Assembly (NCBI GenBank): GCA_963804825.1
Contig: CAWDRV010000004.1
Span: 248,001-312,000 of the forward strand
Source of the DNA: JBKQVT01 sp963804825
GTDB taxonomy: Bacteria > Planctomycetota > Planctomycetia > Pirellulales > Thermoguttaceae
Length of the DNA stretch: 64,000 bases
Direction: 5' to 3'
In this document: one piece after another, positions 49,967 to 56,312 of the stretch
Layout: each line of letters begins with the position of its first letter
How positions within the stretch are numbered: position 1 is the first letter of the stretch
Position numbers and translations under genes: made by a program
The notes under the pieces: generated by a model
What the model was told of the DNA's origin: nothing
Databases searched by the model: none
Seen by the model: only the letters and a program-made list of their open reading frames with translations

Positions 49967-50038
49967 AGCCCCGTGGTCCAACGGCAACGACGCTTGGTCC
50001 ACACCCAGGAAACGATGGTTCGACTCCATCCGGGGCTA
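49967..50038 (+). tRNA. tRNA-Val(CAC)
   Basis: Acceptor AGCCCCG/CGGGGCT, anticodon loop TCCACAC. Counterpart of 1420-1491. The Leu(TAA) gene that follows in array 1 is missing here. Confidence 0.85.
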
Positions 50039-50042
50039 CTGC

Positions 50043-50116
50043 GGCTCGGTAGGCAACCGGCAGACCACCTTGGCTTAGAACCAGGGATGCTGTGGGTTCG
50101 ACTCCCACCTGAGCCA
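50043..50116 (+). tRNA. tRNA-Leu(TAG)-anticodon, class I fold
   Basis: Acceptor GGCTCGG/CTGAGCC, anticodon loop CTTAGAA, short variable loop. Counterpart of 1577-1650. Confidence 0.85.
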
Positions 50117-50130
50117 CTGTGAACGACCCT

Positions 50131-50205
50131 GCCCTCGTGGAGCAGCCTGGAGTGCTCGCCTGCCTGTCACGCAGGAGATCGCGGGTCCAAATCCCGTCGA
50201 GGGCG
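50131..50205 (+). tRNA. tRNA-Asp(GTC)
   Basis: Acceptor GCCCTCG/CGAGGGC, anticodon loop CTGTCAC. Counterpart of 1664-1738. Confidence 0.93.
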
Positions 50206-50219
50206 CTTTCAAGTATGAC

Positions 50220-50294
50220 GGCGCGGTACGCAAATCGGCAAAGCGGTCAAGCTCAAACCTTGGTGATCTGCGGGTTCGACTCCCGCCTGTGCCA
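50220..50294 (+). tRNA. tRNA-Leu(CAA)-anticodon, class I fold
   Basis: Acceptor GGCGCGG/CTGTGCC, anticodon loop CTCAAAC in stem TCAAG/CTTGG, short variable loop. Counterpart of 1788-1861. Confidence 0.83.
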
Positions 50295-50305
50295 CTGGAA
50301 ACCAT

Positions 50306-50389
50306 GCGTCAACTGGGCATCGGCGAGCCCAACTGCCCGTAAAACAGCCAGCCCGAAAGGCTATGCAGGTTCGACTCCTGCCCGGCGCA
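50306..50389 (+). tRNA. tRNA-Tyr(GTA), decayed
   Basis: Two acceptor pairs are lost (GCGTCAA/CCGGCGC) and the anticodon stem is reduced to about CTG/CAG around an enlarged loop containing GTA. T arm GCAGG-TTCGACT-CCTGC intact. Confidence 0.65.
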
Positions 50390-50399
50390 CTGACAACAT

Positions 50400-50472
50400 G
50401 GCCCGTTCGTCTATCGGCCAAGGACACCGGCCCCTCACGCCGGAAAGGCGGGTTCAATTCCCGCACGGGCTG
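50400..50472 (+). tRNA. tRNA-Glu(CTC)
   Basis: Acceptor GGCCCGT/ACGGGCT (one wobble), anticodon loop CCCTCAC. Counterpart of 1964-2036. Confidence 0.9.
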
Positions 50473-50479
50473 CTGACAT

Positions 50480-50561
50480 GACCAAGTGGCGCAACTGGTA
50501 GACGCGCGACGCTCAGAACGTCGTGCCGCAAGGCATGGGAGTTCGAATCTCCCCTTGGTCA
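50480..50561 (+). tRNA. tRNA-Leu(CAG)
   Basis: Canonical class II; acceptor GACCAAG/CTTGGTC, anticodon loop CTCAGAA. The variable-arm hairpin has changed as a unit relative to array 1. Confidence 0.94.
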
Positions 50562-50570
50562 CTGAGGAAT

Positions 50571-50640
50571 TGCAGGCGCGGCAGGTGCCCAACTGGCTCC
50601 CATAAGGCCGGTGCGCCCGGCTCGATACCGGGGCCTGCAA
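50571..50640 (+). tRNA. tRNA-Met(CAT)
   Basis: Acceptor TGCAGGC/GCCTGCA, anticodon loop CCCATAA in stem TGGCT/GGCCG. This is the uninterrupted version of the gene at 2137-2224. The T loop CTCGATA has lost T54. Confidence 0.82.
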
Positions 50641-50641
50641 C

Positions 50642-50710
50642 TGCGGGTGGGCCAGTGCTCAGCCGGGCCCCATAAGCCTGGACCGCCGGGCGCAACACCC
50701 GGACCCGCCA
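50642..50710 (+). tRNA. tRNA-Met(CAT), initiator-like
   Basis: Same 1:72 mismatch and GC-rich anticodon stem as 2226-2294; T loop region CGCAACA. Confidence 0.72.
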
Positions 50711-50715
50711 CTTGC

Positions 50716-50807
50716 GACCGGGTACGCAAATTGGCATAGCGGCGCGACCAACCTTCGGTCGGTGCCCGAGAGCCTCGTGCCTGTGGGTTCGACTCCCACC
50801 TCGGTCA
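50716..50807 (+). tRNA. tRNA-Leu(GAG)-type disrupted by palindrome
   Basis: Acceptor GACCGGG/CTCGGTC and T arm intact. A 22-nt reverse palindrome (50746-50767) replaces the AGGT of the 5' anticodon-stem strand, leaving no stem opposite CCTCG. Confidence 0.7.
50746..50767 (-). repeat. mini-palindrome copy (Leu anticodon stem)
   Basis: GACC...GTGCCC, 22 nt, same sequence as 49547-49568. Absent from the array 1 homologue at 2296-2369. Confidence 0.85.
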
Positions 50808-50821
50808 CTGACAAGGAAAAC

Positions 50822-50894
50822 GATCCCGTGGTCCAACGGCGAAGACGCCTGGGTGACAACCAGGAAAGCGATGGTTCGACTCCATCCGGGATCA
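50822..50894 (+). tRNA. tRNA-Val(GAC)
   Basis: Acceptor GATCCCG/CGGGATC, anticodon loop GTGACAA. Counterpart of 2373-2445. Confidence 0.92.
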
Positions 50895-50906
50895 TGTTGG
50901 AAAAAC

Positions 50907-50977
50907 GGTCTGTAGGTGTTTCGGCAGCACACCTCCTCGGTAAAGAGGAAGACCCGGTTCATCTCCGGGACGGACCT
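50907..50977 (+). tRNA. tRNA-Thr(GGT), weakened anticodon stem
   Basis: Acceptor GGTCTGT/ACGGACC. The anticodon region reads CCTCC-TCGGTAA-AGAGG with one stem mismatch; T loop TTCATCT. Confidence 0.78.
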
Positions 50978-50988
50978 CTTGATGATGC

Positions 50989-51059
50989 GGGCCGCTGGTC
51001 CAACGGGAAGACGCTTGGTTTGCACCCAGGCAATCGGGGTTCGATTCCCCGGCGGTCCA
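50989..51059 (+). tRNA. tRNA-Ala(TGC)
   Basis: Acceptor GGGCCGC/GCGGTCC, anticodon loop TTTGCAC. Counterpart of 2541-2611. The Ala(GGC) gene next to it in array 1 is missing. Confidence 0.9.
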
Positions 51060-51068
51060 CTGAAATAC

Positions 51069-51156
51069 GGAAGGTAGCCGGATACCGGGTTGCCGGGCCG
51101 CCCCGCTAAGGCGGTTCTCCCCTGTGGAGATGAGGGTTCAACTCCCTTGCCTTCCG
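51069..51156 (+). tRNA. tRNA-Ser(GCT)
   Basis: Class II; acceptor GGAAGGT/GCCTTCC, anticodon loop CCGCTAA. Counterpart of 2709-2796. Confidence 0.93.
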
Positions 51157-51175
51157 CTTGGTGTGTCGGGTTGAC

Positions 51176-51247
51176 GCCCCGATAGTGAAACGGAAATCAT
51201 GCCTCGCTTCTAACGAGGCGATCCAGGTTCAACTCCTGGTCGGGGTG
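51176..51247 (+). tRNA. tRNA-Arg(TCT)
   Basis: Acceptor GCCCCGA/TCGGGGT, anticodon loop CTTCTAA in stem CCTCG/CGAGG, a compensated change from CCTTG/CAAGG in array 1. Confidence 0.93.
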
Positions 51248-51268
51248 CTGGCGGAGACAGTTATATAT

Positions 51269-51344
51269 GGTGTCCGTGGTGTAGCGGTTCCTGCACGCCT
51301 GGCTGTGAACCAGGAGGTAGGGGTTCGATTCCCCTCGGATACCC
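51269..51344 (+). tRNA. tRNA-His(GTG)
   Basis: Acceptor GGTGTCC/GGATACC, anticodon loop CTGTGAA in stem CCTGG/CCAGG, T loop TTCGATT. The last acceptor pair covaries with array 1 (T-A to C-G). Confidence 0.93.
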
Positions 51345-51373
51345 CTGGGGAGAATTGTGGGAAGGAGAACGTT

Positions 51374-51970
51374 ATGGTCACCAAGGTACTCCAGCGGCCG
51401 ACGCTGGTGCTGAACCGCAACTGGCAGCCGGTGAACGTCGCCACCGTGACGCGGGCACTGGTGCTGCTGTGGAACGAGTCTGCGCGCGTCGTGGACCCGG
51501 CCGACTACCAGCTCTACACCTGGGCCGACTGGGCCAAGCTGCGGCCGGGCAACGGCGAGGACTGCATCCAGGCGGTGAGGTTCAAGCTGCGGGTGCCGGA
51601 AGTGGTCGCACTGAGCGGCTACGATCGGCTGCCGACGGCCCACGTGACCTTCAGCCGCCGGAACATTTTCAAGCGGGACCACTACACCTGCCAGTACTGC
51701 GGCGCCCAGCCGGGCAGCGATGAACTGACGCTGGACCACGTCCTGCCGCGTTCCCAGGGTGGCGTGTCGGGTTGGGGGAACTGCGTGCTGGCCTGTGTGG
51801 CCTGCAACAAGCGGAAGGCCGATCGGACACCGGAGCAAGCACGGATGCACCTGCGCCGTAAGCCGGTCCGGCCGACGTGGAAGCCGCTCTATGCGGATCA
51901 CGAGGTGCGGATCGAGAGCTGGTCGAAGTTCGTCAGCGAAGCGTACTGGAACGTAAGGCTTGAGACCTGA
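51374..51970 (+). CDS. HNH endonuclease embedded in tRNA array 2
   Basis: 198 residues, same length and position in the array as the copy at 3014-3610, with the same CQYC, LDHVLPRSQGG and CVAC/CNKRK motifs. GGAGAACGTT precedes the ATG. Most differences are conservative and silent changes are frequent, so both copies appear to be under purifying selection. Confidence 0.88.
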   Translation: MVTKVLQRPTLVLNRNWQPVNVATVTRALVLLWNESARVVDPADYQLYTWADWAKLRPGNGEDCIQAVRFKLRVPEVVALSGYDRLPTAHVTFSRRNIFKRDHYTCQYCGAQPGSDELTLDHVLPRSQGGVSGWGNCVLACVACNKRKADRTPEQARMHLRRKPVRPTWKPLYADHEVRIESWSKFVSEAYWNVRLET

Positions 51971-52010
51971 GACCTGAGACCTGAGACCTGAGGCTTGAGG
52001 CTTGAGTGGT
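51963..52010 (+). repeat. heptamer tandem repeat left of four-helix-bundle gene
   Basis: About seven units of a TGAGACC/TGAGGCT heptamer beginning at the HNH stop. Its reverse complement matches the CTCAAGCC/CAGGCC repeats at 52396-52471, so the two blocks form inverted repeats around the gene. Confidence 0.75.
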
Positions 52011-52017
52011 GAGGAAG

Positions 52018-52377
52018 TTAGGCACTTCGGCGAAGAGACCGCACTAGACCTGCCAGGACCTTTGCGGTCTCGTCCGCCTGTTGTGCGACTTTCTGGGCGG
52101 CATCGTCCGGCACGTATCCTAGGCGATGAGCGACCGTAAGCTGGTACTGGACCTCACGCGATGAACCAAACGCCATGTCGAGAAAACGAATGTAGTCGGC
52201 CTGCGAGTGCCTGGCGCAGCCCTCGACGATATTCGAGGCAATGGAGATTGCGGCACGACGCAATTGGATGGTCAGTCCGAACTGCTCCTGCCTAGGAAAT
52301 GTCTTGGTAATTGAATAGATCGACAGAACAAGATTGTCGGCTAACTCGAACGCACGGAGTTTTCGATGGTCTCGCAT
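52018..52377 (-). CDS. four-helix-bundle protein (S23/IVS type)
   Basis: 119 residues (MRDHRKLRAFELADNLVLSI ... GCARHSQADYIRFLDMAFGS). This is the TIGR02436 family known from intervening sequences in 23S rRNA genes and from many stand-alone loci; it forms a helical bundle of unknown role. Here the gene is antisense to the array, between HNH and tRNA-Trp, and bracketed by inverted repeats. Array 1 has no counterpart, so it inserted after duplication. Confidence 0.85.
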   Translation of the reverse strand: MRDHRKLRAFELADNLVLSIYSITKTFPRQEQFGLTIQLRRAAISIASNIVEGCARHSQADYIRFLDMAFGSSREVQYQLTVAHRLGYVPDDAAQKVAQQADETAKVLAGLVRSLRRSA

Positions 52378-52395
52378 CGCTGTATTGTGCCACTT

Positions 52396-52471
52396 CAAGC
52401 CTCACAACTCAAGCCTCAGGCCCCAGGCCTCAAGCCTAAGGCCCCAGGCCTCAAGCCTAAGGCCTCAGGCC
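52396..52471 (+). repeat. inverted partner repeat right of four-helix-bundle gene
   Basis: Repeats of CTCAAGCCT, CAGGCC and AAGGCC. Complementary to the left block, giving the potential for a long stem enclosing the gene. Confidence 0.75.
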
Positions 52472-52476
52472 TATTA

Positions 52477-52548
52477 CAGGAGTGTCCTCCTGGGAGAGGA
52501 AGCGGCCTCCAAAGCCGCTGCACGGGGTTCGAATCCTCGCGCTCCTGC
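52477..52548 (+). tRNA. tRNA-Trp(CCA)
   Basis: Acceptor CAGGAGT/GCTCCTG, anticodon loop CTCCAAA. Counterpart of 3655-3726. Confidence 0.92.
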
Positions 52549-52550
52549 TT

Positions 52551-52622
52551 GCCGACGTGGCCGAAAGGCAAGGCGGCGGTCCTGTAAACCGCATGATGCT
52601 GGTTCGAATCCAGTCGTCGGCT
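52551..52622 (+). tRNA. tRNA-Thr(TGT)
   Basis: Acceptor GCCGACG/CGTCGGC, anticodon loop CCTGTAA. Counterpart of 3811-3882. Confidence 0.92.
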
Positions 52623-52633
52623 TTGGTACGTTT

Positions 52634-52705
52634 GTCCCGATGGTGTAGCGGATCGCACGGGGCTCTCCTAAGGCCCTGGCCCTGGTTCGACTCCAGGTCG
52701 GGACA
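52634..52705 (+). tRNA. tRNA-Arg(CCT)
   Basis: Acceptor GTCCCGA/TCGGGAC, anticodon loop CTCCTAA. Counterpart of 3894-3965. Confidence 0.92.
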
Positions 52706-52711
52706 CTATTC

Positions 52712-52783
52712 GTCTCGATGGTGTAGCGGATCGCATAGGACCCTCCGAAGGTCCAGGTCCAGGTTCGACTCCTGGTCGAGACA
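52712..52783 (+). tRNA. tRNA-Arg(CCG)
   Basis: Acceptor GTCTCGA/TCGAGAC, anticodon loop CTCCGAA. Counterpart of 3972-4043. Confidence 0.92.
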
Positions 52784-52786
52784 TTT

Positions 52787-52859
52787 GCCCTGCGAGTGTG
52801 CCGGATTAGCACGGCAGACTACGAATCTGCAAGACGGGGTTCGATTCCTCGGCGGGGCG
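52787..52859 (+). tRNA. tRNA-Arg(ACG)
   Basis: Acceptor GCCCTGC/GCGGGGC, anticodon loop CTACGAA. Counterpart of 4047-4119. Confidence 0.92.
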
Positions 52860-52870
52860 CTGAAACGAAT

Positions 52871-52943
52871 GTCCTCGGAGTGTGCCGGATAAGCACGCGA
52901 CCGTGCGAAGGTCGTAGACCAGGTCCAATTCCTGGCGAGGACG
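52871..52943 (+). tRNA. tRNA-Arg(GCG)
   Basis: Acceptor GTCCTCG/CGAGGAC, anticodon loop GTGCGAA. T loop TCCAATT differs from array 1. Confidence 0.88.
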
Positions 52944-53136
52944 CTTGACAATTCGGCGCTGGAGCCACAGCATAGCATTTGGGCGGCGGTCGCCCATCGC
53001 AGATGTAAGCGGGCCAACTGGCGCACCCCACCACAATTCGGTGCGACAGCGCATCGTGTCGGGCCATAGCCCGCCCGAGAATGCGCTAATCTCACTGTGG
53101 ATAACAAGGGATTCCCAGTCAACGCGGAGAAATGCA

Positions 53137-54015
53137 ATGGCCATCAATTACCAACGAGCGAGTGAACTGCTACTAGAGACCCAACAAGCAATGCAGTGCG
53201 ACGAAAGCACGCGTCTGTGCGAAGCGGTGGGCAAGTTGCTGGATGCGCGTCTATGTGGGGCTGATCCTTGGGACTGGCGCTACAACACCACGCATTGGGC
53301 ATTGGATGTGGTCAATGTCTGTAAGGAGATCGGGTACAGCGTTGCATGGATGCGAGCGTTGGCTCGCTACTGCTCGGAGTCGGAGGAGCAGGATCGGCAA
53401 TCCGTCGAGGGCCTCGTGTCGTATTATGCGGACAACGCTGCAACGAGGATCAGTTCGTGCCGTGACAAACTCGCGCTCCTTGCATGGTCGTATTATTGCC
53501 CATTCAACCCTGACAAGAAGGACGACGTCTTGAGTTTTGAGCAGGTTCACGCCCGATTGACCACCCCGCTTAGGTTCGGCCTCCACTTCAACGGTCACAA
53601 TGAGTTCCTCGTCGAACTGAACAAGCTCCTGGGATCAGGCTTTGAAAGGGCTATTGCCTACCGACACAAAAAGGTACATCGCATGGAACCGCGCGTTATG
53701 ATGCGTAAGCCCGAGGTCCCCGACCAACGATGTTACATGTTTGCGGTAACGACAGAAAAGGACGTTCGCGGATTCGACGATAAGCTCAAGAAGATGTACC
53801 CAGATGATGGGTTTCGAGCAGAAGTCCGACAGGGGTGCTTCCTCGATGGCGTGCTTTTTGACCGGCGAGCGCCCGAGGAATTGCTCTGGCACTTCGAGGA
53901 TTTCGACGGATTCACTTATCCTTGTTGGAAGAGTCTATGTGATGCGACCGCGGGCTCGTGCGAGATACTGTTACGTCGTGAACCAATGCTTTCAAAGGCT
54001 GGCCAAGGCACTTGA
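53137..54015 (+). CDS. HEPN-like protein inserted in tRNA array 2 (tentative)
   Basis: 292 residues from the ATG at 53137 (GGAG upstream). Mostly helical; R176-HKKV-H181 in YRHKKVHRMEP fits the R-x4-6-H active-site motif of HEPN ribonucleases, and the layout (long helices before the motif, small beta region after) recalls Cthe_2314-like HEPN proteins. HEPN enzymes often cut tRNA anticodon loops in toxin and defence systems. It lies between tRNA-Arg(GCG) and tRNA-Cys and is absent from array 1. Its GC content is lower than that of the array, consistent with transfer. Confidence 0.5.
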   Translation: MAINYQRASELLLETQQAMQCDESTRLCEAVGKLLDARLCGADPWDWRYNTTHWALDVVNVCKEIGYSVAWMRALARYCSESEEQDRQSVEGLVSYYADNAATRISSCRDKLALLAWSYYCPFNPDKKDDVLSFEQVHARLTTPLRFGLHFNGHNEFLVELNKLLGSGFERAIAYRHKKVHRMEPRVMMRKPEVPDQRCYMFAVTTEKDVRGFDDKLKKMYPDDGFRAEVRQGCFLDGVLFDRRAPEELLWHFEDFDGFTYPCWKSLCDATAGSCEILLRREPMLSKAGQGT

Positions 54016-54021
54016 CAACGT

Positions 54022-54093
54022 GGCGCTGGAGCCAGACGGCACGGCGGCTGCCTGCAAAGCAGCTTCAAGTGGGTTCGACTCCCACCGGCGCCT
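54022..54093 (+). tRNA. tRNA-Cys(GCA)
   Basis: Acceptor GGCGCTG/CGGCGCC, anticodon loop CTGCAAA. Begins 6 bases after the HEPN-like stop. Counterpart of 4256-4327. Confidence 0.92.
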
Positions 54094-54106
54094 TTTTGGA
54101 AGCAAT

Positions 54107-54203
54107 GATACGGCCGGGCCAACGGCGCAGCGCCGCCCTGTCCTCCAGCGAGGCGGTCGGCGACGTGCGTTCCGTACATGGGTTCTGACCGATGGTCGTG
54201 TCA
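54107..54203 (+). tRNA. degenerate tRNA-like gene
   Basis: Ends GATACGG/TCGTGTC pair as in 4341-4438; the interior differs most around the expected anticodon, and no canonical T arm is seen. Confidence 0.4.
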
Positions 54204-54204
54204 A

Positions 54205-54277
54205 GCGAGGTTAGCTCAGTGGATAGAGCACCAGACCAATAATCTGGCTGTCGCGGGTTCGACTCCCGTACCAACAC
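54205..54277 (+). tRNA. tRNA-like, Ile(AAT)-type anticodon, defective acceptor
   Basis: D arm GCTC/GAGC, anticodon loop CCAATAA in stem CCAGA/TCTGG, T arm GCGGG-TTCGACT-CCCGT, but only GGT/ACC pair in the acceptor. The array 1 copy has loop CCGTGAA. AAT anticodons are very rare in bacteria. Confidence 0.55.
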
Positions 54278-54724
54278 CGCAGGCTAAACCCCTGCTCCAA
54301 ACGGCCCGCGACCAACGCGGGGCGTTGGTGCCCGGCGGGCCAACGTGTGATCGGCCACCGGCGGCCGAGCGACCGACGGCGCCGAGGACTCTGGGCATAC
54401 TGCCTGTAAGGCAGCGCCCGGAGGAATCGACGCCCAAGGGAGCACACGGTTGTCCGGTGGCAGCACGGCCGAGTGCCATGTAGTGCGTGGATACCGCTTC
54501 CGCCGGCCTCCGGCAAGCGGCAACGGATGCCTGGCGACTCGCCCCAGGGCTTTGCCCCTTCGGCGACCAGCCCGGCGGAAACTGCCGCACCGCCGCAGGC
54601 TATGCGGATGCTCAAACGACACTCCGCAGTTGTCCGTGTGATCGCCGCTGGCTCCGCCGCCCGACGGCTTTATGAAACGCAGACAAGAGCGGCCCACGAA
54701 AGGCCGCAGGAAGGAAGGTGAAGG
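54278..54724 (+). ncRNA. conserved structured region between array 2 and slipin
   Basis: Counterpart of 4511-4934 with high identity and no convincing ORF. A palindrome at 54310-54333 replaces AGGGA in the loop of the GGCCCG/CGGGCC hairpin. Confidence 0.45.
54310..54333 (-). repeat. mini-palindrome copy in a non-tRNA hairpin loop
   Basis: GACC...GTGCCC, 24 nt, inner stem AACGC-GGG-GCGTT. It is the only copy seen outside a tRNA gene, yet it too replaces five bases within a hairpin. Confidence 0.85.
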
Positions 54725-55831
54725 ATGTTCGTCATCAAGACCGTCAAGATTCGCAGCTACGAAACGGGCCTGCACTTCCGTGACGGCGAGTTCAAGGGCC
54801 TGCTCGGCGCCGGCCGGCACTGGTTCTTCGACCCGCTGGGCAAGGTCAAGGTGGAGGTCGTCTCGCAGCGCAGCCCGTGGCTGGCCCACGAGAAGCTCGA
54901 CGTGATCGTCAAGTCGGGGGCGCTGAAGGACCGCGCCGTGGTGCTGGACCTGAAGGACTACCAGCGGGCCGCTGTGTGGGTGGACGGCCGGTTCAGCCAC
55001 ATCCTGCCGCCGGGCCTGTACGCCTACTGGACCACCTTCCGCGAGGTCGCCGTCGAGGTGATCGACGCCCGCCGTGTCCGCTTCGAGCACAAGGACCTCC
55101 AGGTGATCGTCCGCTCGGCGCTGGCCGATCGGCTGCTGGATGCCTTTGCCGTCGAGCAGGGCCACGTCGGCGTGCTGTTCGAGGACGGCCGCTACGTCGA
55201 GACCCTGCCGCCGGGCAAGTACGCCTTCTGGAAGAACATGGCCAAGGTCATGCTCGTGCCGATGGACCTGCGCGAGACGATGCTGGACATCGGCGGCCAG
55301 GAGATCATGACCGCCGACAAGGTCACGCTCCGCCTGAACGCGGTGGCCACTTACCGGGTGGCCGACGCCCACAAGGCGCTGAGCGCGGCCGACGACGCCC
55401 GCCAGGCCCTGTACCGCGAGGCCCAGTTGGCCCTGCGGGCGGTGATCGGCGGCCGCGAACTCGACCAGTTCCTGGCCGACAAGGACGCCGTGGCCAAGGA
55501 ACTGGAGGTCATCGTCCGGCAGCGGGTGGCTGCGCTGGGTCTGGAGGTCATCTCGGTGGGCATCCGCGACGTGATCCTGCCGGGCGACATGAAGGACCTG
55601 ATGAACAAGGTCACGGAGGCCAAGAAGGCGGCCGAGGCCAACCTGATCGTTCGCCGCGAGGAAACCGCGGCCATGCGCAGCCAGGCCAACACGGCCAAGG
55701 TGCTGGAGGGCAACCCGACGCTGATGCGGCTCCGGGAACTGGAAGTCCTGGAGCGGGTCGCCACCAGCGGCAAGCTGAACGTCGTGCTGGGCGAGAAGGG
55801 CCTGGCCGAGCGGGTCGTGAACCTGCTCTGA
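54725..55831 (+). CDS. slipin / SPFH (band 7) family protein, copy 2
   Basis: 368 residues, the same length as the copy at 4935 with only a handful of substitutions visible by eye (for example NKV to DKV in IMTADKVTLRLN). SPFH core and Ala/Glu-rich C-terminal helix as in copy 1, no N-terminal membrane segment. Preceded by the same hairpin and AGGAAGGAAGGTGAAGG. Conservation of both copies, with many third-position differences, suggests both are functional. Confidence 0.88.
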   Translation: MFVIKTVKIRSYETGLHFRDGEFKGLLGAGRHWFFDPLGKVKVEVVSQRSPWLAHEKLDVIVKSGALKDRAVVLDLKDYQRAAVWVDGRFSHILPPGLYAYWTTFREVAVEVIDARRVRFEHKDLQVIVRSALADRLLDAFAVEQGHVGVLFEDGRYVETLPPGKYAFWKNMAKVMLVPMDLRETMLDIGGQEIMTADKVTLRLNAVATYRVADAHKALSAADDARQALYREAQLALRAVIGGRELDQFLADKDAVAKELEVIVRQRVAALGLEVISVGIRDVILPGDMKDLMNKVTEAKKAAEANLIVRREETAAMRSQANTAKVLEGNPTLMRLRELEVLERVATSGKLNVVLGEKGLAERVVNLL

Positions 55832-56144
55832 TTGAACCTGATGCCCGGAGGCTGGGAGCGATCCCGGCCTCCGGGCCTATTTCGAACATCTGGAGCGTCC
55901 GCAATTCCATTCTTGTAACTGTCGTATCCGTTCTACCCGCAAGGGTCGCCAATCAATCTTGCGGACCGGGCTCGGCCCACGCTAATGGTTGCGTTGTGAC
56001 GGAAATCGAGGCGGTGAAACCGCCCCCAGTTCCTCTGTTGGGATCAGGAATGTTCTAGTTTCAACAACACTGATACCCGTTTCCTGGGCGGCCATCGGCT
56101 GGTACACTGACGCTATCGCCCCGGTCAGCCCGAGATTGCCATCT
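55832..56144. other. intergenic stretch without recognised gene
   Basis: Downstream of slipin 2. In copy 1 the corresponding interval is filled by the ATPase genes before the nucleotidyltransferase. No RNA gene or clear repeat seen. Confidence 0.4.
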
Positions 56145-56307
56145 ATGTCCCAGGACCAACACTCCTTCCGCAAGCTGCTGCCCAATTTCGTCATCTCGGC
56201 GGGCACCCAGGTGGTGCTCAAGGTGGCCAAGGTTCTGGTGGATGGCCAGCAGTTCAAGCCGCCGGGCTGCGTGGGCGTCGTCTTGCAGAGTCCACCGGAT
56301 AATCCCT
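56145..56307 (+). pseudogene. truncated RlaP-type nucleotidyltransferase (N-terminal remnant)
   Basis: MSQDQHSFRKLLPNFVISAG...VVLQSPPDN matches the first ~55 residues of the gene at 10299, then similarity stops abruptly at about 56307. The nucleotidyltransferase core is lost. The break coincides with the end of a leftward gene, so a deletion or insertion joined them. Confidence 0.8.
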
Positions 56308-56312
56308 ACGGG

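Larger units (their letters stand above)
48112..54277 (+). other. tRNA array 2 (43 tRNAs and tRNA-like genes, HNH, four-helix-bundle and HEPN-like genes)
   Basis: Same gene order as array 1, with three extra tRNAs at the left (Phe, Glu, Pro) and two losses (Leu(TAA), Ala(GGC)). More copies carry palindromes or other damage than in array 1. Extra cargo: a four-helix-bundle gene (52018-52377) and a HEPN-like gene (53137-54015). Confidence 0.95.

Noticed and set aside
51963..52471. CRISPR-like array in the heptamer repeats
   Set aside because: Units are 7 bases and contiguous with no unique spacers; they are inverted flanks of a four-helix-bundle gene.
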